A stretch of DNA of 22,041 bases from Prevotellaceae bacterium UBA1746 (GCA_905369775.1 CAJPJR010000031.1:1-22041), one strand, 5' to 3'; shown: positions 1-9,079, counted from the stretch's first letter. Made by a program: numbers and translations. The notes: generated from the letters alone by a model not told the origin.

Positions 1-265
1 TGATCGTGCTCATGCTGGTCGTGGTTTCGGTTGTGTGTTTGGGTGTCGGGGGGTCGTAGTCCTGGTGGTGGTGTAGTTTTGTTTGGGTGGAGGTGAGGGT
101 GAGGGGTGTTAGTGTTGGGGAGAAGGGTGGTCGGGCGGGGCGACGCACAGCACCCGAGGGCACTGCGCGCCGCACGAACCGAGCAAAGCGGGGAGCGGGC
201 GGCGACCTACGGCCGACGGGCCGAGTGCACACCGCCGCCGAGGGGAGAGACTGCGCGGCGCACCG

Positions 266-979
266 TCAGAAACTCCATTTCAGCGCGAGCGTGGGGTTGA
301 CAATCGTCTTGTCGGCGACGGCAAAATTGTGACTCACCTCGACTTCCGTGCCCACCGAGAGACGAAAATCGGGATTCACCCCGTGCAACTTGTAGAGGTT
401 GAGCCAAAGCTGCGGTTCGGTGATGAAAACCACATTGTTTTTCCCGTCTTTGAGGTTGCGATCGCCCCACACGTCGGCGAAACCGCAGAACGTCACGGCA
501 CCGGCGGCGAAGTGGCGATACCACGTGCCCGTGAGTTGCCAGGAATTGGGCTTCGACTGCTTGGCCAAGTACTTGTACATGGGCGTAATAGTGAAGCCGG
601 CGTTGTGCGAAGGGGCGTTCCAAGCGTAGGTCACGCCGACGAGATAGGCATTGTTGTAGCTGAATTTGTTGCTCAGTCCGCCGTCGTACTCAATGTGGGC
701 GGCGAAGGGCGTTTTGCCCAGCGAAAACTCGCGCGAGATCTCCCAGTAGGCCGATTCCACGCCCTCGTTGGCGTAGTTCATGTCGATGAAATAGAACGTG
801 TTGCCCCAGCGGTCGGGACGAAACTGTTCGACCGTGGTGGTCCAACGCGGGCGCGTGGGTTGGTCTTTGGCGTAGAGTTGACGACCGAAGTCGTAGTGCA
901 ATTGGATGTTCTGGGCTTGTGCCGGGCGCGCGAAGGGGGCGAGCAGCACGAGGAGCAGGAGCACGAAAGCGGTGCGCAT
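266..979 (-). CDS. DUF5020 / Tsx-like outer-membrane nucleoside channel
   Basis: The product is 237 residues and probably forms an outer-membrane beta-barrel related to the nucleoside channel Tsx. An open frame extends upstream to 1060, but I place the start at 979 because a clean signal peptide begins there: MRTAFVLLLLVLLAPFA, with a likely cut after AQA near residue 22. The mature part alternates aromatic and polar residues (YDFGRQLY, NTFYFIDMNY, WYRHF) and ends in KWSF. A terminal phenylalanine is the usual barrel-assembly signal. It is shorter than E. coli Tsx (about 290 residues). It lies 105 bases downstream of the UraA-like permease on the same strand with no terminator visible between them, so the two are probably cotranscribed. 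The family call comes from recognised sequence character and is fairly sure. The substrate is inferred from Tsx homology and the neighbour. Confidence 0.8.
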   Translation of the reverse strand: MRTAFVLLLLVLLAPFARPAQAQNIQLHYDFGRQLYAKDQPTRPRWTTTVEQFRPDRWGNTFYFIDMNYANEGVESAYWEISREFSLGKTPFAAHIEYDGGLSNKFSYNNAYLVGVTYAWNAPSHNAGFTITPMYKYLAKQSKPNSWQLTGTWYRHFAAGAVTFCGFADVWGDRNLKDGKNNVVFITEPQLWLNLYKLHGVNPDFRLSVGTEVEVSHNFAVADKTIVNPTLALKWSF

Positions 980-1084
980 GGTGAAATGGAGAATAAATGA
1001 AGGGTGATGAATGAAATGTCGGTGGAGAGGGGGCGCTGCCGGGGCGGTGCGTCGGCACACACCCGGGCGTGATTGCCGAGCGGC

Positions 1085-2464
1085 TTAGGCTTCGGGCGCG
1101 GCGGCGGGGGCAGCGGTCGAAACGTCGGCAGTGGGTGCGGCCGTCGCGGGTGTTTCGTCAGCGGGTGCGGCGGGATGTGTCGTTTCGCCGGCGTTGTGCG
1201 TCGTTTCGCTGCCATGCTGTGCTGCTTCGTCGGCGGCTTCGGCCACGGGCGACGGGGTGGGGGTGCGGTCCTCGGCGCGTTCGGGCAAAAGGAGGTTGAG
1301 CACCACGGCCACCACGGCCGAGAGACCGATGCCGGCCAGCGAGAAACGACCATATTGGAAGGCCGCTCCGCCGATGCCGGTGGTGAGCGTCACGGAAATG
1401 ATGACCACATTGCGCGCAGAGGAGAGGTTGATGCGGCTGTGGAGCAGACTCGAGATGCCGGCCCCCGCAATGGTGCCGAAGAGCAGCAGCATGATGCCGC
1501 CGAGAATGGCTTGGTCGATGCTGCGCAGCAGGGCGCTGACTTTGCCCACCAGCGAGAAGACGATGCCGGTGAGGGCGGCGATGCGGAAAACGAGCGGATC
1601 GGTGATGCGCGTGAGCGACATGGCGCCCGTCACTTCGGAGTAAGTGGTGACGGGGGGCGCGCCGATGAGCGAAGCAAAGAGACAGGCCGCGCCGTCGCCC
1701 AACATCGTGCGGTGCAGACCCGGCGATTTGACAAAGTTCTCGCCCGTCACGTTGTTCACCACGTAGACATCGCCGATGTGTTCGATGACCGGCGCGATGG
1801 CCACCGGGATCATGAAGAGAATGGGTGCCCACGAAAATTTCTCGGGCAGGATGAAGTGGGGCAAACCGAACCAGGGGGCGGCGGCCACTTGCGAGAAATC
1901 GACGTCGAAGAACGCGAGGTCGGCCACGTAGCCCACCACGATGCCGAGGAAGATGGGGATGAGCTTGAGCATGCCCCGCCCGTAGAGCGTGACGCCCACG
2001 GCGGTGGCGAGCGAGATGCCTGCCAAGATCCAGTTGGTCGAGGCCATCTTCACCGCCGAACTCGAGAGCGAGAGCCCGATGAGCATGATGATGGGACCGA
2101 TCACCACGGGCGGAAACAGCCGATCGATGAACCGCAAACCGAAAAGGCGGATGAGGAGCGACATGAGTCCGTAGACCGCGGCCACGCCCACGCAGCCGAA
2201 GAGCGCCCCCCCCAGGCCGTAGAGCTCGGTGGCCTTGATGATGGGCGCAATAAAGGCAAAGCTGCTACCGAGAAAGATAGGAACTTTGCCTTTAGTGACG
2301 AGATGAAAAAGAAGGGTGCCCACACCGGCCGAGAAAAGGGCCGTGGAGGGGTCGAGACCCACGAGCAGGGGCACGAGCACAGTGGCGCCGAAGGCCACAA
2401 AAAGGTACTGCACGCCGGCCAAGGCCTTGCGTGTGGGACTGAGAGTGACGGGGGAAGAAGACAT
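1085..2464 (-). CDS. uraA: NCS2-family uracil/xanthine permease (UraA-like)
   Basis: This 459-residue inner-membrane carrier should import uracil or a related nucleobase with protons. I start it at the ATG at 2464 (MSSSPVTLSPTRKALAG); the longer frame to 2554 runs through the promoter. TM1 carries VQYLFVAFGATVLVP, close to E. coli UraA but with QY where UraA has QH. GSSFAFIAPI follows at about 66-75. The substrate-site helices are recognisable: IEHIGD with Glu228, matching UraA Glu241, and TTYSEVTGAM with Glu277, matching UraA Glu290. Transmembrane segments end near residue 392. The last roughly 60 residues are a low-complexity tail rich in Ala, Pro, Thr and Glu that UraA does not have. A Bacteroidetes-type promoter lies just upstream. 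Nucleobase specificity (uracil versus xanthine) is not settled by the sequence. Confidence 0.9.
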   Translation of the reverse strand: MSSSPVTLSPTRKALAGVQYLFVAFGATVLVPLLVGLDPSTALFSAGVGTLLFHLVTKGKVPIFLGSSFAFIAPIIKATELYGLGGALFGCVGVAAVYGLMSLLIRLFGLRFIDRLFPPVVIGPIIMLIGLSLSSSAVKMASTNWILAGISLATAVGVTLYGRGMLKLIPIFLGIVVGYVADLAFFDVDFSQVAAAPWFGLPHFILPEKFSWAPILFMIPVAIAPVIEHIGDVYVVNNVTGENFVKSPGLHRTMLGDGAACLFASLIGAPPVTTYSEVTGAMSLTRITDPLVFRIAALTGIVFSLVGKVSALLRSIDQAILGGIMLLLFGTIAGAGISSLLHSRINLSSARNVVIISVTLTTGIGGAAFQYGRFSLAGIGLSAVVAVVLNLLLPERAEDRTPTPSPVAEAADEAAQHGSETTHNAGETTHPAAPADETPATAAPTADVSTAAPAAAPEA

Positions 2465-2495
2465 GAATGAGGGGACGAATTTTATATTTCCGCTG

Positions 2496-2525
2496 CAAAA
2501 GTAATCGTTTTGTGTCAATTTCAAA
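2496..2525 (-). promoter_or_regulatory. Promoter of the uraA-like gene
   Basis: Read on the minus strand, TACTTTTG (2503-2496) fits the Bacteroidetes -7 element TAnnTTTG. A TTTG at 2525-2522 sits 18 bases upstream as the -33 element, one base shorter than the usual 19-21. The start codon is about 30 bases downstream, which gives a short leader. Confidence 0.6.
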
Positions 2526-2994
2526 ATGTAGACTTCGCGCAGATCGTGTCGCAACGCCCCGAAAAGGGCCTAAACACGGGGACTTTTGTGCGAAAGTGGG
2601 TGGTTTTGACAGGCGGAGTTGGCGATTTTTCGATGAAAAACCGCGAGTTGTATTGCGCAATTCGACCGGTTGAGGCCGATTTTCCGCGGTGTTTTATATG
2701 CTGCGCAGCCGCTTTGAGTGCATAATCTCGCAAAGCGGTGCATAATATCCCCGTTTTCCTGCGCGGCGGATGGCGGGAACTGTGCCGCTACGGCGGGTCG
2801 GCGATCGGCCCACGGAGGAGGTGCGGCGAACGACGGGCGCGGGGGGCGACAAGGCGGAGTTTCCAACCGCGCAAGTCGATGTCGCGCACTCGGAAAAAGG
2901 GGACCGGCCTCGCCGCGCACCCGAGGCCGAGACGAAAATGCGCAACTTCCCACGATTTTCACCCCGGGAGATGTTATATATTAGGGCGTTTCGC
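2526..2994. other. Non-coding divergent intergenic region with repeats
   Basis: No convincing gene lies between the divergent uraA and sdhC promoters. The short frames here have arginine/proline-rich compositions typical of chance frames in GC-rich DNA. Visible structure is a 9-base direct repeat GTGCATAAT at 2718-2726 and 2738-2746, interleaved with an 8-base inverted repeat (CCGCTTTG at 2709-2716, CAAAGCGG at 2731-2738). Two short perfect palindromes also occur, GCTGCGCAGC at 2700-2709 and ATTGCGCAAT at 2652-2661. I cannot assign a function. Confidence 0.5.
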
Positions 2995-3025
2995 TTTGCA
3001 CTTTCTCGTTTTTCCACTACTTTTG
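2995..3025 (+). promoter_or_regulatory. Promoter of the sdhCAB operon
   Basis: TTTG at 2995-2998, a 19-base spacer, and TACTTTTG at 3018-3025 match the Bacteroidetes sigma-ABfr consensus without mismatch. Transcription would begin near 3032, which leaves a leader of about 125 bases before sdhC. That leader contains a GGGCC...GGCC-rich stretch at 3080-3100 and is A/T-rich just before the start codon. Confidence 0.8.
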
Positions 3026-3159
3026 CAGTACGCTTTATCTCCCCATTTATGAGGATGCCGTACAAGCGGCGGCTACGTCGGGCCCTGTCCCGGCCGGAAA
3101 AAACAACCCCTGCAATTTATCCAACAAGTTCATCAACAATTTAATTTCTTCAATCTCTT

Positions 3160-3852
3160 ATGTGGTTAACTACTTCATCTATCGGAAGAAAAGTGATCAT
3201 GTCGGTCACCGGACTGGCGCTCATTCTCTTCCTCACATTCCACGGTTGCATGAATGTCGTGTCCCTCTTCTCGGAAAGCGGCTACAACTGGGTTTGTGAG
3301 ATGCTGGGCGCCAACTGGTATGCGGTGGCGGCTACGGCAGGACTCGGCGCTTTGGTGCTGCTGCACTTCGTCTATGCCTTCATCCTCACCTTCCAAAACC
3401 GTCGCGCTCGCGGTAACAACCGCTACGCCGTGGTGGATCGTCCCGAAAAAGTGGAATGGGCTTCGCAAAACATGCTCGTCTTGGGCATCATTGTCGCCCT
3501 CGGACTCTGCTTGCACCTCTACAATTTCTGGGCCAAAATGATGTTTGTCGAATTGGCGCACGTGGGCAATGAGTTCTACGCCACCGACGGCTATCACTGG
3601 ATCCAATACACGTTTGCCAATCCCGTCTATGCTGTGCTTTACCTCGTGTGGCTCTGCGCTATCTGGTTCCACCTCACTCACGGCATGTGGAGCGCTTTCC
3701 ACACCATCGGGGCCAGCGGAAAGACGTGGCTCCCCCGTGTTAAATGCATCAGCTATATCTACTCCACCGTGTTGATGGCCATGTACGCCGCCGTGGTGAT
3801 TAAGTTCTGCCTCCAGGCTTTGCTCCAAGGCACCACGCACTTCGGTTGCTAA
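3160..3852 (+). CDS. sdhC: Fumarate reductase/succinate dehydrogenase cytochrome b subunit
   Basis: This 230-residue diheme membrane anchor passes electrons between the quinone pool and the iron-sulfur subunit. It belongs to the single-anchor b558 type found in Bacteroidetes, B. subtilis and Wolinella. About five hydrophobic helices are visible. Histidines inside or next to helices are candidate heme ligands: His28 (TFHGCMN), His69 (LLHFVYAF), His119 (LCLHLYNF), and the group His171, His174 and His181 (WFHLTHGMWSAFH). There is no separate SdhD, as expected for this type. It is the first gene of the operon, preceded by a canonical promoter, and sdhA follows after 50 bases. In gut and oral Bacteroidales this complex normally works as a menaquinol:fumarate reductase in anaerobic respiration; the direction here is inferred. 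The start has no Shine-Dalgarno but an A/T-rich leader. Confidence 0.95.
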   Translation: MWLTTSSIGRKVIMSVTGLALILFLTFHGCMNVVSLFSESGYNWVCEMLGANWYAVAATAGLGALVLLHFVYAFILTFQNRRARGNNRYAVVDRPEKVEWASQNMLVLGIIVALGLCLHLYNFWAKMMFVELAHVGNEFYATDGYHWIQYTFANPVYAVLYLVWLCAIWFHLTHGMWSAFHTIGASGKTWLPRVKCISYIYSTVLMAMYAAVVIKFCLQALLQGTTHFGC

Positions 3853-3902
3853 GCTGCGGAACTTCTACCCACCAACACTCATTATATATATAAGCATCCA
3901 TC

Positions 3903-5849
<1,947 letters not shown>

Positions 5850-5873
5850 TTAGTTCATGGTGAAGGGATCGAT

Positions 5874-5930
5874 TTTGTGATTACACCTGAGGTGTAAGTC
5901 TGATCTCGGAGTCATATCTGCACGATATGC
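5874..5930 (+). promoter_or_regulatory. Operator-like palindromes and weak promoter between sdhA and sdhB
   Basis: A perfect palindrome, TTACACCTGAGGTGTAA (8-base arms around a central G), occupies 5882-5898. It lies inside a candidate promoter: TTTG at 5874-5877, an 18-base spacer, and TAAGTCTG at 5896-5903, which has one mismatch to TAnnTTTG. A second inverted repeat, CATATC-TGCAC-GATATG, follows at 5914-5930. Neither has a trailing T-run, so they do not look like terminators. The arrangement suggests a regulator site or an RNA-processing element controlling sdhB; that role is inference. Confidence 0.45.
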
Positions 5931-5969
5931 TCACCCTTTAATGCACTAACCCAACTCACGTACACGAAA

Positions 5970-6728
5970 ATGGCTAAGAATATATCTTTCACAGTAAAAT
6001 ATTGGAAGCAAAACGGGCCGAAGGACGCCGGACATTTCGAACAACGCGAAATGAAGAACATTCCCGACGACACTTCCTTCCTCGAAATGCTCGACATCCT
6101 CAACGAGGAACTCATCAACGACGGGAAAGAGCCCTTCGTCTTCGACCACGACTGCCGAGAAGGCATTTGCGGCATGTGCTCCCTCTACATCAACGGCACG
6201 CCCCACGGCAAAACCGCACAGGGCGCCACCACTTGCCAGCTCTACATGCGTCGTTTCAACGACGGCGACGTCATTACCGTTGAACCCTGGCGCTCGGCGG
6301 CCTTCCCGGTCATCAAGGACTGCATGGTAGATCGCACCGCCTTCGACCAAATCCAGGCGGCCGGCGGCTACACCTCCATCCGTACCGGACAGGCTCAGGA
6401 CGCCAACGCCATCCTTATCCCCAAACCCGACGCCGACGAGGCCATGGACTGCGCATCCTGCATCGGTTGCGGAGCCTGTGTCGCCGCTTGTAAGAACGGT
6501 AGCGCCATGCTCTTCGTTTCTTCCAAGGTGTCGCAGCTCGCACTCCTCCCCCAAGGTCGCGTGGAAGCCGCACGTCGCGCCAAGTTCATGGTGGCCAAAA
6601 TGGACGAACTCGGATTCGGTAACTGCACAAACACCCGCGCTTGCGAAGCAGTGTGCCCCAAAAACGAATCCATCGCCAACATCGCTCGCTTGAACCGCGA
6701 ATTCATCTGCGCTAAGCTCGCCGATTGA
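5970..6728 (+). CDS. sdhB: Fumarate reductase/succinate dehydrogenase iron-sulfur subunit
   Basis: This 252-residue electron-transfer subunit links the flavoprotein to the cytochrome b anchor. The [2Fe-2S] cysteines are in the N-terminal ferredoxin fold: Cys62, Cys67 and Cys70 (CREGICGMC) plus Cys89. The C-terminal domain has CASCIGCGACVAAC starting at Cys161 and CTNTRACEAVCP starting at Cys219. Together these supply the ligands for the [4Fe-4S] and [3Fe-4S] clusters. All expected cysteines are present. It is the last gene of the operon, with a strong intrinsic terminator about 80 bases downstream. The stop codon lies inside a 23-base imperfect tandem repeat (6714-6736 and 6737-6759), so a second copy of the Leu-Ala-Asp-stop coding segment follows the real end. 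Confidence 0.97.
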   Translation: MAKNISFTVKYWKQNGPKDAGHFEQREMKNIPDDTSFLEMLDILNEELINDGKEPFVFDHDCREGICGMCSLYINGTPHGKTAQGATTCQLYMRRFNDGDVITVEPWRSAAFPVIKDCMVDRTAFDQIQAAGGYTSIRTGQAQDANAILIPKPDADEAMDCASCIGCGACVAACKNGSAMLFVSSKVSQLALLPQGRVEAARRAKFMVAKMDELGFGNCTNTRACEAVCPKNESIANIARLNREFICAKLAD

Positions 6729-6808
6729 TTTGCGACAAGTTCGCCGATTGAGTTGAAAGAACGCGGACGGGACGGCCCACGTGGCCGACTGACCCACGTT
6801 CTCCCCCT

Positions 6809-6844
6809 CGCCGCACTCCCTAAACCGGAGTGCGGCGTTTTTTT
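6809..6844 (+). terminator. Intrinsic terminator of sdhCAB
   Basis: A perfect 11-base stem (CGCCGCACTCC at 6809-6819 with GGAGTGCGGCG at 6827-6837) and a 7-base loop are followed directly by seven T residues (6838-6844). Confidence 0.93.
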
Positions 6845-7216
6845 GCGCCCTCACCTTCGTGTGCTTCCCGCTGGCGAAGTTACATTATGTCTAATTGAGC
6901 GCGCATTGTCCCCCGCTTTTTGCGCTCTCCGCCCGGCTTCGTCCGTCGGGTGGGGCAGCGCAACGCCAAATCGCCCCTTCGGCAGCCAAAATCGCCCCCT
7001 CATTTTGCATTTCCACGGCAATCTCCCGCTCCTTCAACAACTCCGCGACCCAAAAGCAAACAACCGCTCATTTTTTCCTTGCGCCCTCCGTGCAACCCTC
7101 CCGCATTTTTTATCGCACGCGCCGCACATAAGCGCCAAAATTACCCTATCCCAGTAGCAAAATCACCCCTTAAATGCTAAAATTGCAGGCTTCAGCCGAT
7201 TTTTTGGCATTTTCGG
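6845..7216. other. Non-coding region with a recurring GCCAAAATCGCCCC-like motif
   Basis: No supported gene lies between the sdhCAB terminator and the promoter of the AAA gene. A motif close to GCCAAAATYRCCCYYT occurs four times, in two pairs: starting at 6965 and 6985, then at 7134 and 7157 (the last with GC in place of GCC). The spacing within pairs is 20 and 23 bases, about two helical turns. These could be protein-binding sites or merely low-complexity similarity. Short frames here are serine/proline/arginine-rich and look like chance. Confidence 0.35.
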
Positions 7217-7247
7217 TTTGCAATCCCGAGACGATGTAGTAACTTTG
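7217..7247 (+). promoter_or_regulatory. Promoter of the AAA-family gene
   Basis: TTTG at 7217-7220, a 19-base spacer and TAACTTTG at 7240-7247 match the Bacteroidetes consensus exactly. The predicted transcript starts near 7254, about 75 bases before the ATG. Confidence 0.8.
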
Positions 7248-7328
7248 CAGCATAAAAGGCTTTTAACATCACTTTTGTGACCCAACGAAGCCAAGCCCCC
7301 AAGCGAAATTCCGATATACCAGAGAACT

Positions 7329-8513
7329 ATGGAGACTTTTTTTCAATCACACGCCTACCTCATTGAGCACACCAACGCGCCCATACGCCGTGCGCTCATG
7401 GATTCGATCGACTGGAGCTACAGACTGATCGGCATCCGCGGACCCCGCGGCGTAGGGCGCACACAGTTCCTCCTCTCGTATGCCAAAGACAACTTCGATC
7501 CCCGCATGCGACAGTGTCTCTACGCCAACATGAACTCCTTCTACTTCCAGGGAAGGAAACTCGTGGACTTCGCCGGCGACTTCGTTAAAGTCGGCGGACA
7601 AGTCTTACTCCTCGACCAGGCCTTCAAACTACCCAACTGGCGCGAGCAGATCATCGAGTGCTATGAGCACTTCCCCCTGCTCCGCATCATCTATTCCACC
7701 ACCTCTGTGCGCGGAGGCGAAAACGACCACACCGACCTCAACTCGCTGGCCAGACAATACTGGTTGCACGGATTCTCCTTCCGCGAATTCATCAATCTCC
7801 AGACCGGAGAAAACTTCCGCGCCTATACCCTCAAAGAACTCCTCGAGGACCACAAGGGCATTCTCAAGACCATCCTCCCCAAGGTGCGACCCTGGGAGTA
7901 TTTCCAGCAGTATCTCCACCACGGCTACTACCCCTTCTTCCTCGAAGGCCGCAACTTCACCGAGCAACTCCTGCGTGCGATGAACACCATGATCGAAGTC
8001 GACATCCTGTTCATCAAGCAAATCGAGCTCAAATACCTCGAGCGCATCAAGAAGCTCCTCTACCTGCTCGCCGTCAGCGAGAACACCTCGCCCAACGTGA
8101 GCCGACTCGCCGAAGAGATCGGCACTTCGCGCGCCACCGTGATGAACTATCTCAAGTATCTCGAAGAAGCCCGACTCGTCAACCTGGTTTACAAGGAAAA
8201 CGAGGGCTTCCCCAAGAAACCCGCGGCCGTGCTGCTCCACAACCCGAATCTCATCTACTCCATCTACTCGCCTTCCATCTCCGAGCAGAACATCATGGAG
8301 ACCTACTTCGTCAATTCGCTCTGGCGCCACCACACTGTCAACAAGGGGCGCCGCGACGGACTCTATCGCATCAACGGAAACGTCGAGATTCACGTGTGCG
8401 ACCGCAGCAAACGCGTCAAGAGCGACCCCAACATCGTCCTTGCCCGCTACAACACCGAGGTGGGACGCGGCGACAACGAGATCCCACTCTGGCTCTTCGG
8501 CTTCCTCTATTGA
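7329..8513 (+). CDS. AAA-ATPase-family protein with degenerate nucleotide-binding and C-terminal motifs
   Basis: This 394-residue protein follows the layout of the Bacteroidetes AAA ATPases that carry a winged-helix segment and a C-terminal nuclease-like domain (DUF4143-type). The order is an AAA domain (about 20-220), a helix-turn-helix (about 254-295, SPNVSRLAEEIGTSRATVMNYLKYLEEA) and a C-terminal domain ending in PLWLFGFLY. Key positions are changed. The P-loop reads GPRGVGRTQ, with Arg44 where lysine is expected. Walker B reads LLLDQAFKLPNW, with Asp96 kept but Gln97 where glutamate is expected. The family's usual FEVGGKNK motif is VEIHVCDRSK (Glu353 onwards), with cysteine at the usual lysine position. 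The frame is otherwise complete, with its own promoter and terminator, so this looks like a maintained pseudo-enzyme or a slow ATPase rather than a pseudogene. No toxin partner or target is evident nearby. Family membership is confident; the function is unknown. Confidence 0.85.
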   Translation: METFFQSHAYLIEHTNAPIRRALMDSIDWSYRLIGIRGPRGVGRTQFLLSYAKDNFDPRMRQCLYANMNSFYFQGRKLVDFAGDFVKVGGQVLLLDQAFKLPNWREQIIECYEHFPLLRIIYSTTSVRGGENDHTDLNSLARQYWLHGFSFREFINLQTGENFRAYTLKELLEDHKGILKTILPKVRPWEYFQQYLHHGYYPFFLEGRNFTEQLLRAMNTMIEVDILFIKQIELKYLERIKKLLYLLAVSENTSPNVSRLAEEIGTSRATVMNYLKYLEEARLVNLVYKENEGFPKKPAAVLLHNPNLIYSIYSPSISEQNIMETYFVNSLWRHHTVNKGRRDGLYRINGNVEIHVCDRSKRVKSDPNIVLARYNTEVGRGDNEIPLWLFGFLY

Positions 8514-8577
8514 GCCGACCGCTGCCTTCTCTCCATAGCGTGCCGAATGCGGCACAGGCATCCTCCTATTTCACGAG

Positions 8578-8621
8578 AAACCCCGACTTTGTGCCATGCA
8601 CAAAGTCGGGGTTTTGTTTTT
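8578..8621 (+). terminator. Intrinsic terminator of the AAA-family gene
   Basis: A perfect 13-base stem (CCCCGACTTTGTG at 8581-8593 with CACAAAGTCGGGG at 8599-8611) has a 5-base loop. It extends by three A-T pairs and is followed by a T-rich run (TTTTGTTTTT). Confidence 0.93.
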
Positions 8622-8677
8622 ATCTTGCGGTCATTCGCCCCATCAGCGCGCGATGTGGCGTCGAAAGTGGAGCACCA

Positions 8678-8947
8678 CCGAAAAGTTACGGCCGCATTGC
8701 GTTCCCGTTGACCACCTACGCGCCGAAGGTTGAGCGTATGTGGTCGGTTCAAGCTGCAGTTCAAATTGCACAGCGCCGGGAGGTGGGACAGATCGAGTCC
8801 GTCGCGCTCGTTGTCTGCGCAATTCAGTTTGTCCAATTCGTCATTGGCAGTGACGTTGAGGGGGTGAGTCGATTTCGCGAGCTGTCGAACTCGTTCGCAC
8901 GTAGGAGCGCTTTCTTCGAAGAGTTGGCCGTTTCTTCCCAAAAGCTG
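8678..8947 (-). pseudogene. Decayed leucine-rich-repeat protein gene fragment
   Basis: Three consecutive 21-residue units are readable in one minus-strand frame from 8866 to 8678. The first is HPLNVTANDELDKLNCADNE plus Arg, the second DGLDLSHLPALCNLNCSLNR plus Pro, and a weaker third begins HTLNL. This is the LxLSxNxxLxxLxCxxN pattern of Bacteroidetes surface leucine-rich repeats. The preceding unit is readable in another frame (RANEFDSSRNRLTP, 8901-8860), and restoring one C in the C5 run at 8860-8864 would join the two. A further unit (QLLGRNGQLFEE, from 8947) is back in the first frame but 58 rather than 63 bases away. There is no start, signal peptide or intact frame. The fragment lies between two terminators, so it is probably not expressed. 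The repeat pattern is seen; the ancestry as a secreted or surface LRR protein is inferred. Confidence 0.6.
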
Positions 8948-9043
8948 CGCGGTTCGGGTTGAAATCTCCGGGTTTTTCTCCCGAAGGTGCGGCGCTGCTT
9001 CCCACCTCCTCGTCCTTTCTCGGCACAGCGCGTGGCGGTGTGC

Positions 9044-9079
9044 AAAAAAATCCCCCGCTGTCTGCCTGACAGCGGGGGA
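9044..9079 (-). terminator. Intrinsic terminator of the fumarase gene
   Basis: On the minus strand a perfect 12-base stem (9079-9068 with 9062-9051, CCCCCGCTGTC arms) and a 5-base loop are followed by seven T residues (9050-9044). It lies about 47 bases after the fumarase stop. Confidence 0.93.

Noticed and set aside
3..59. A hydrophobic peptide (IVLMLVVVSVVCLGVGGS then TAG) that could be the end of a membrane protein entering from the left edge
   Set aside because: It is only 18 residues in G/T-rich DNA. Another frame gives an equally hydrophobic string, so it cannot be told from chance.
1073..2470. A 465-residue plus-strand frame over the uraA-like gene
   Set aside because: It is antisense to the permease. 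Its Arg/Glu/His/Gly-rich translation has no fold-like pattern.
2554..3144. Several 60-130-residue frames on both strands between uraA and sdhC
   Set aside because: They are Arg/Pro/Ser-rich, overlap one another, have no domain or signal, and lie over promoters.
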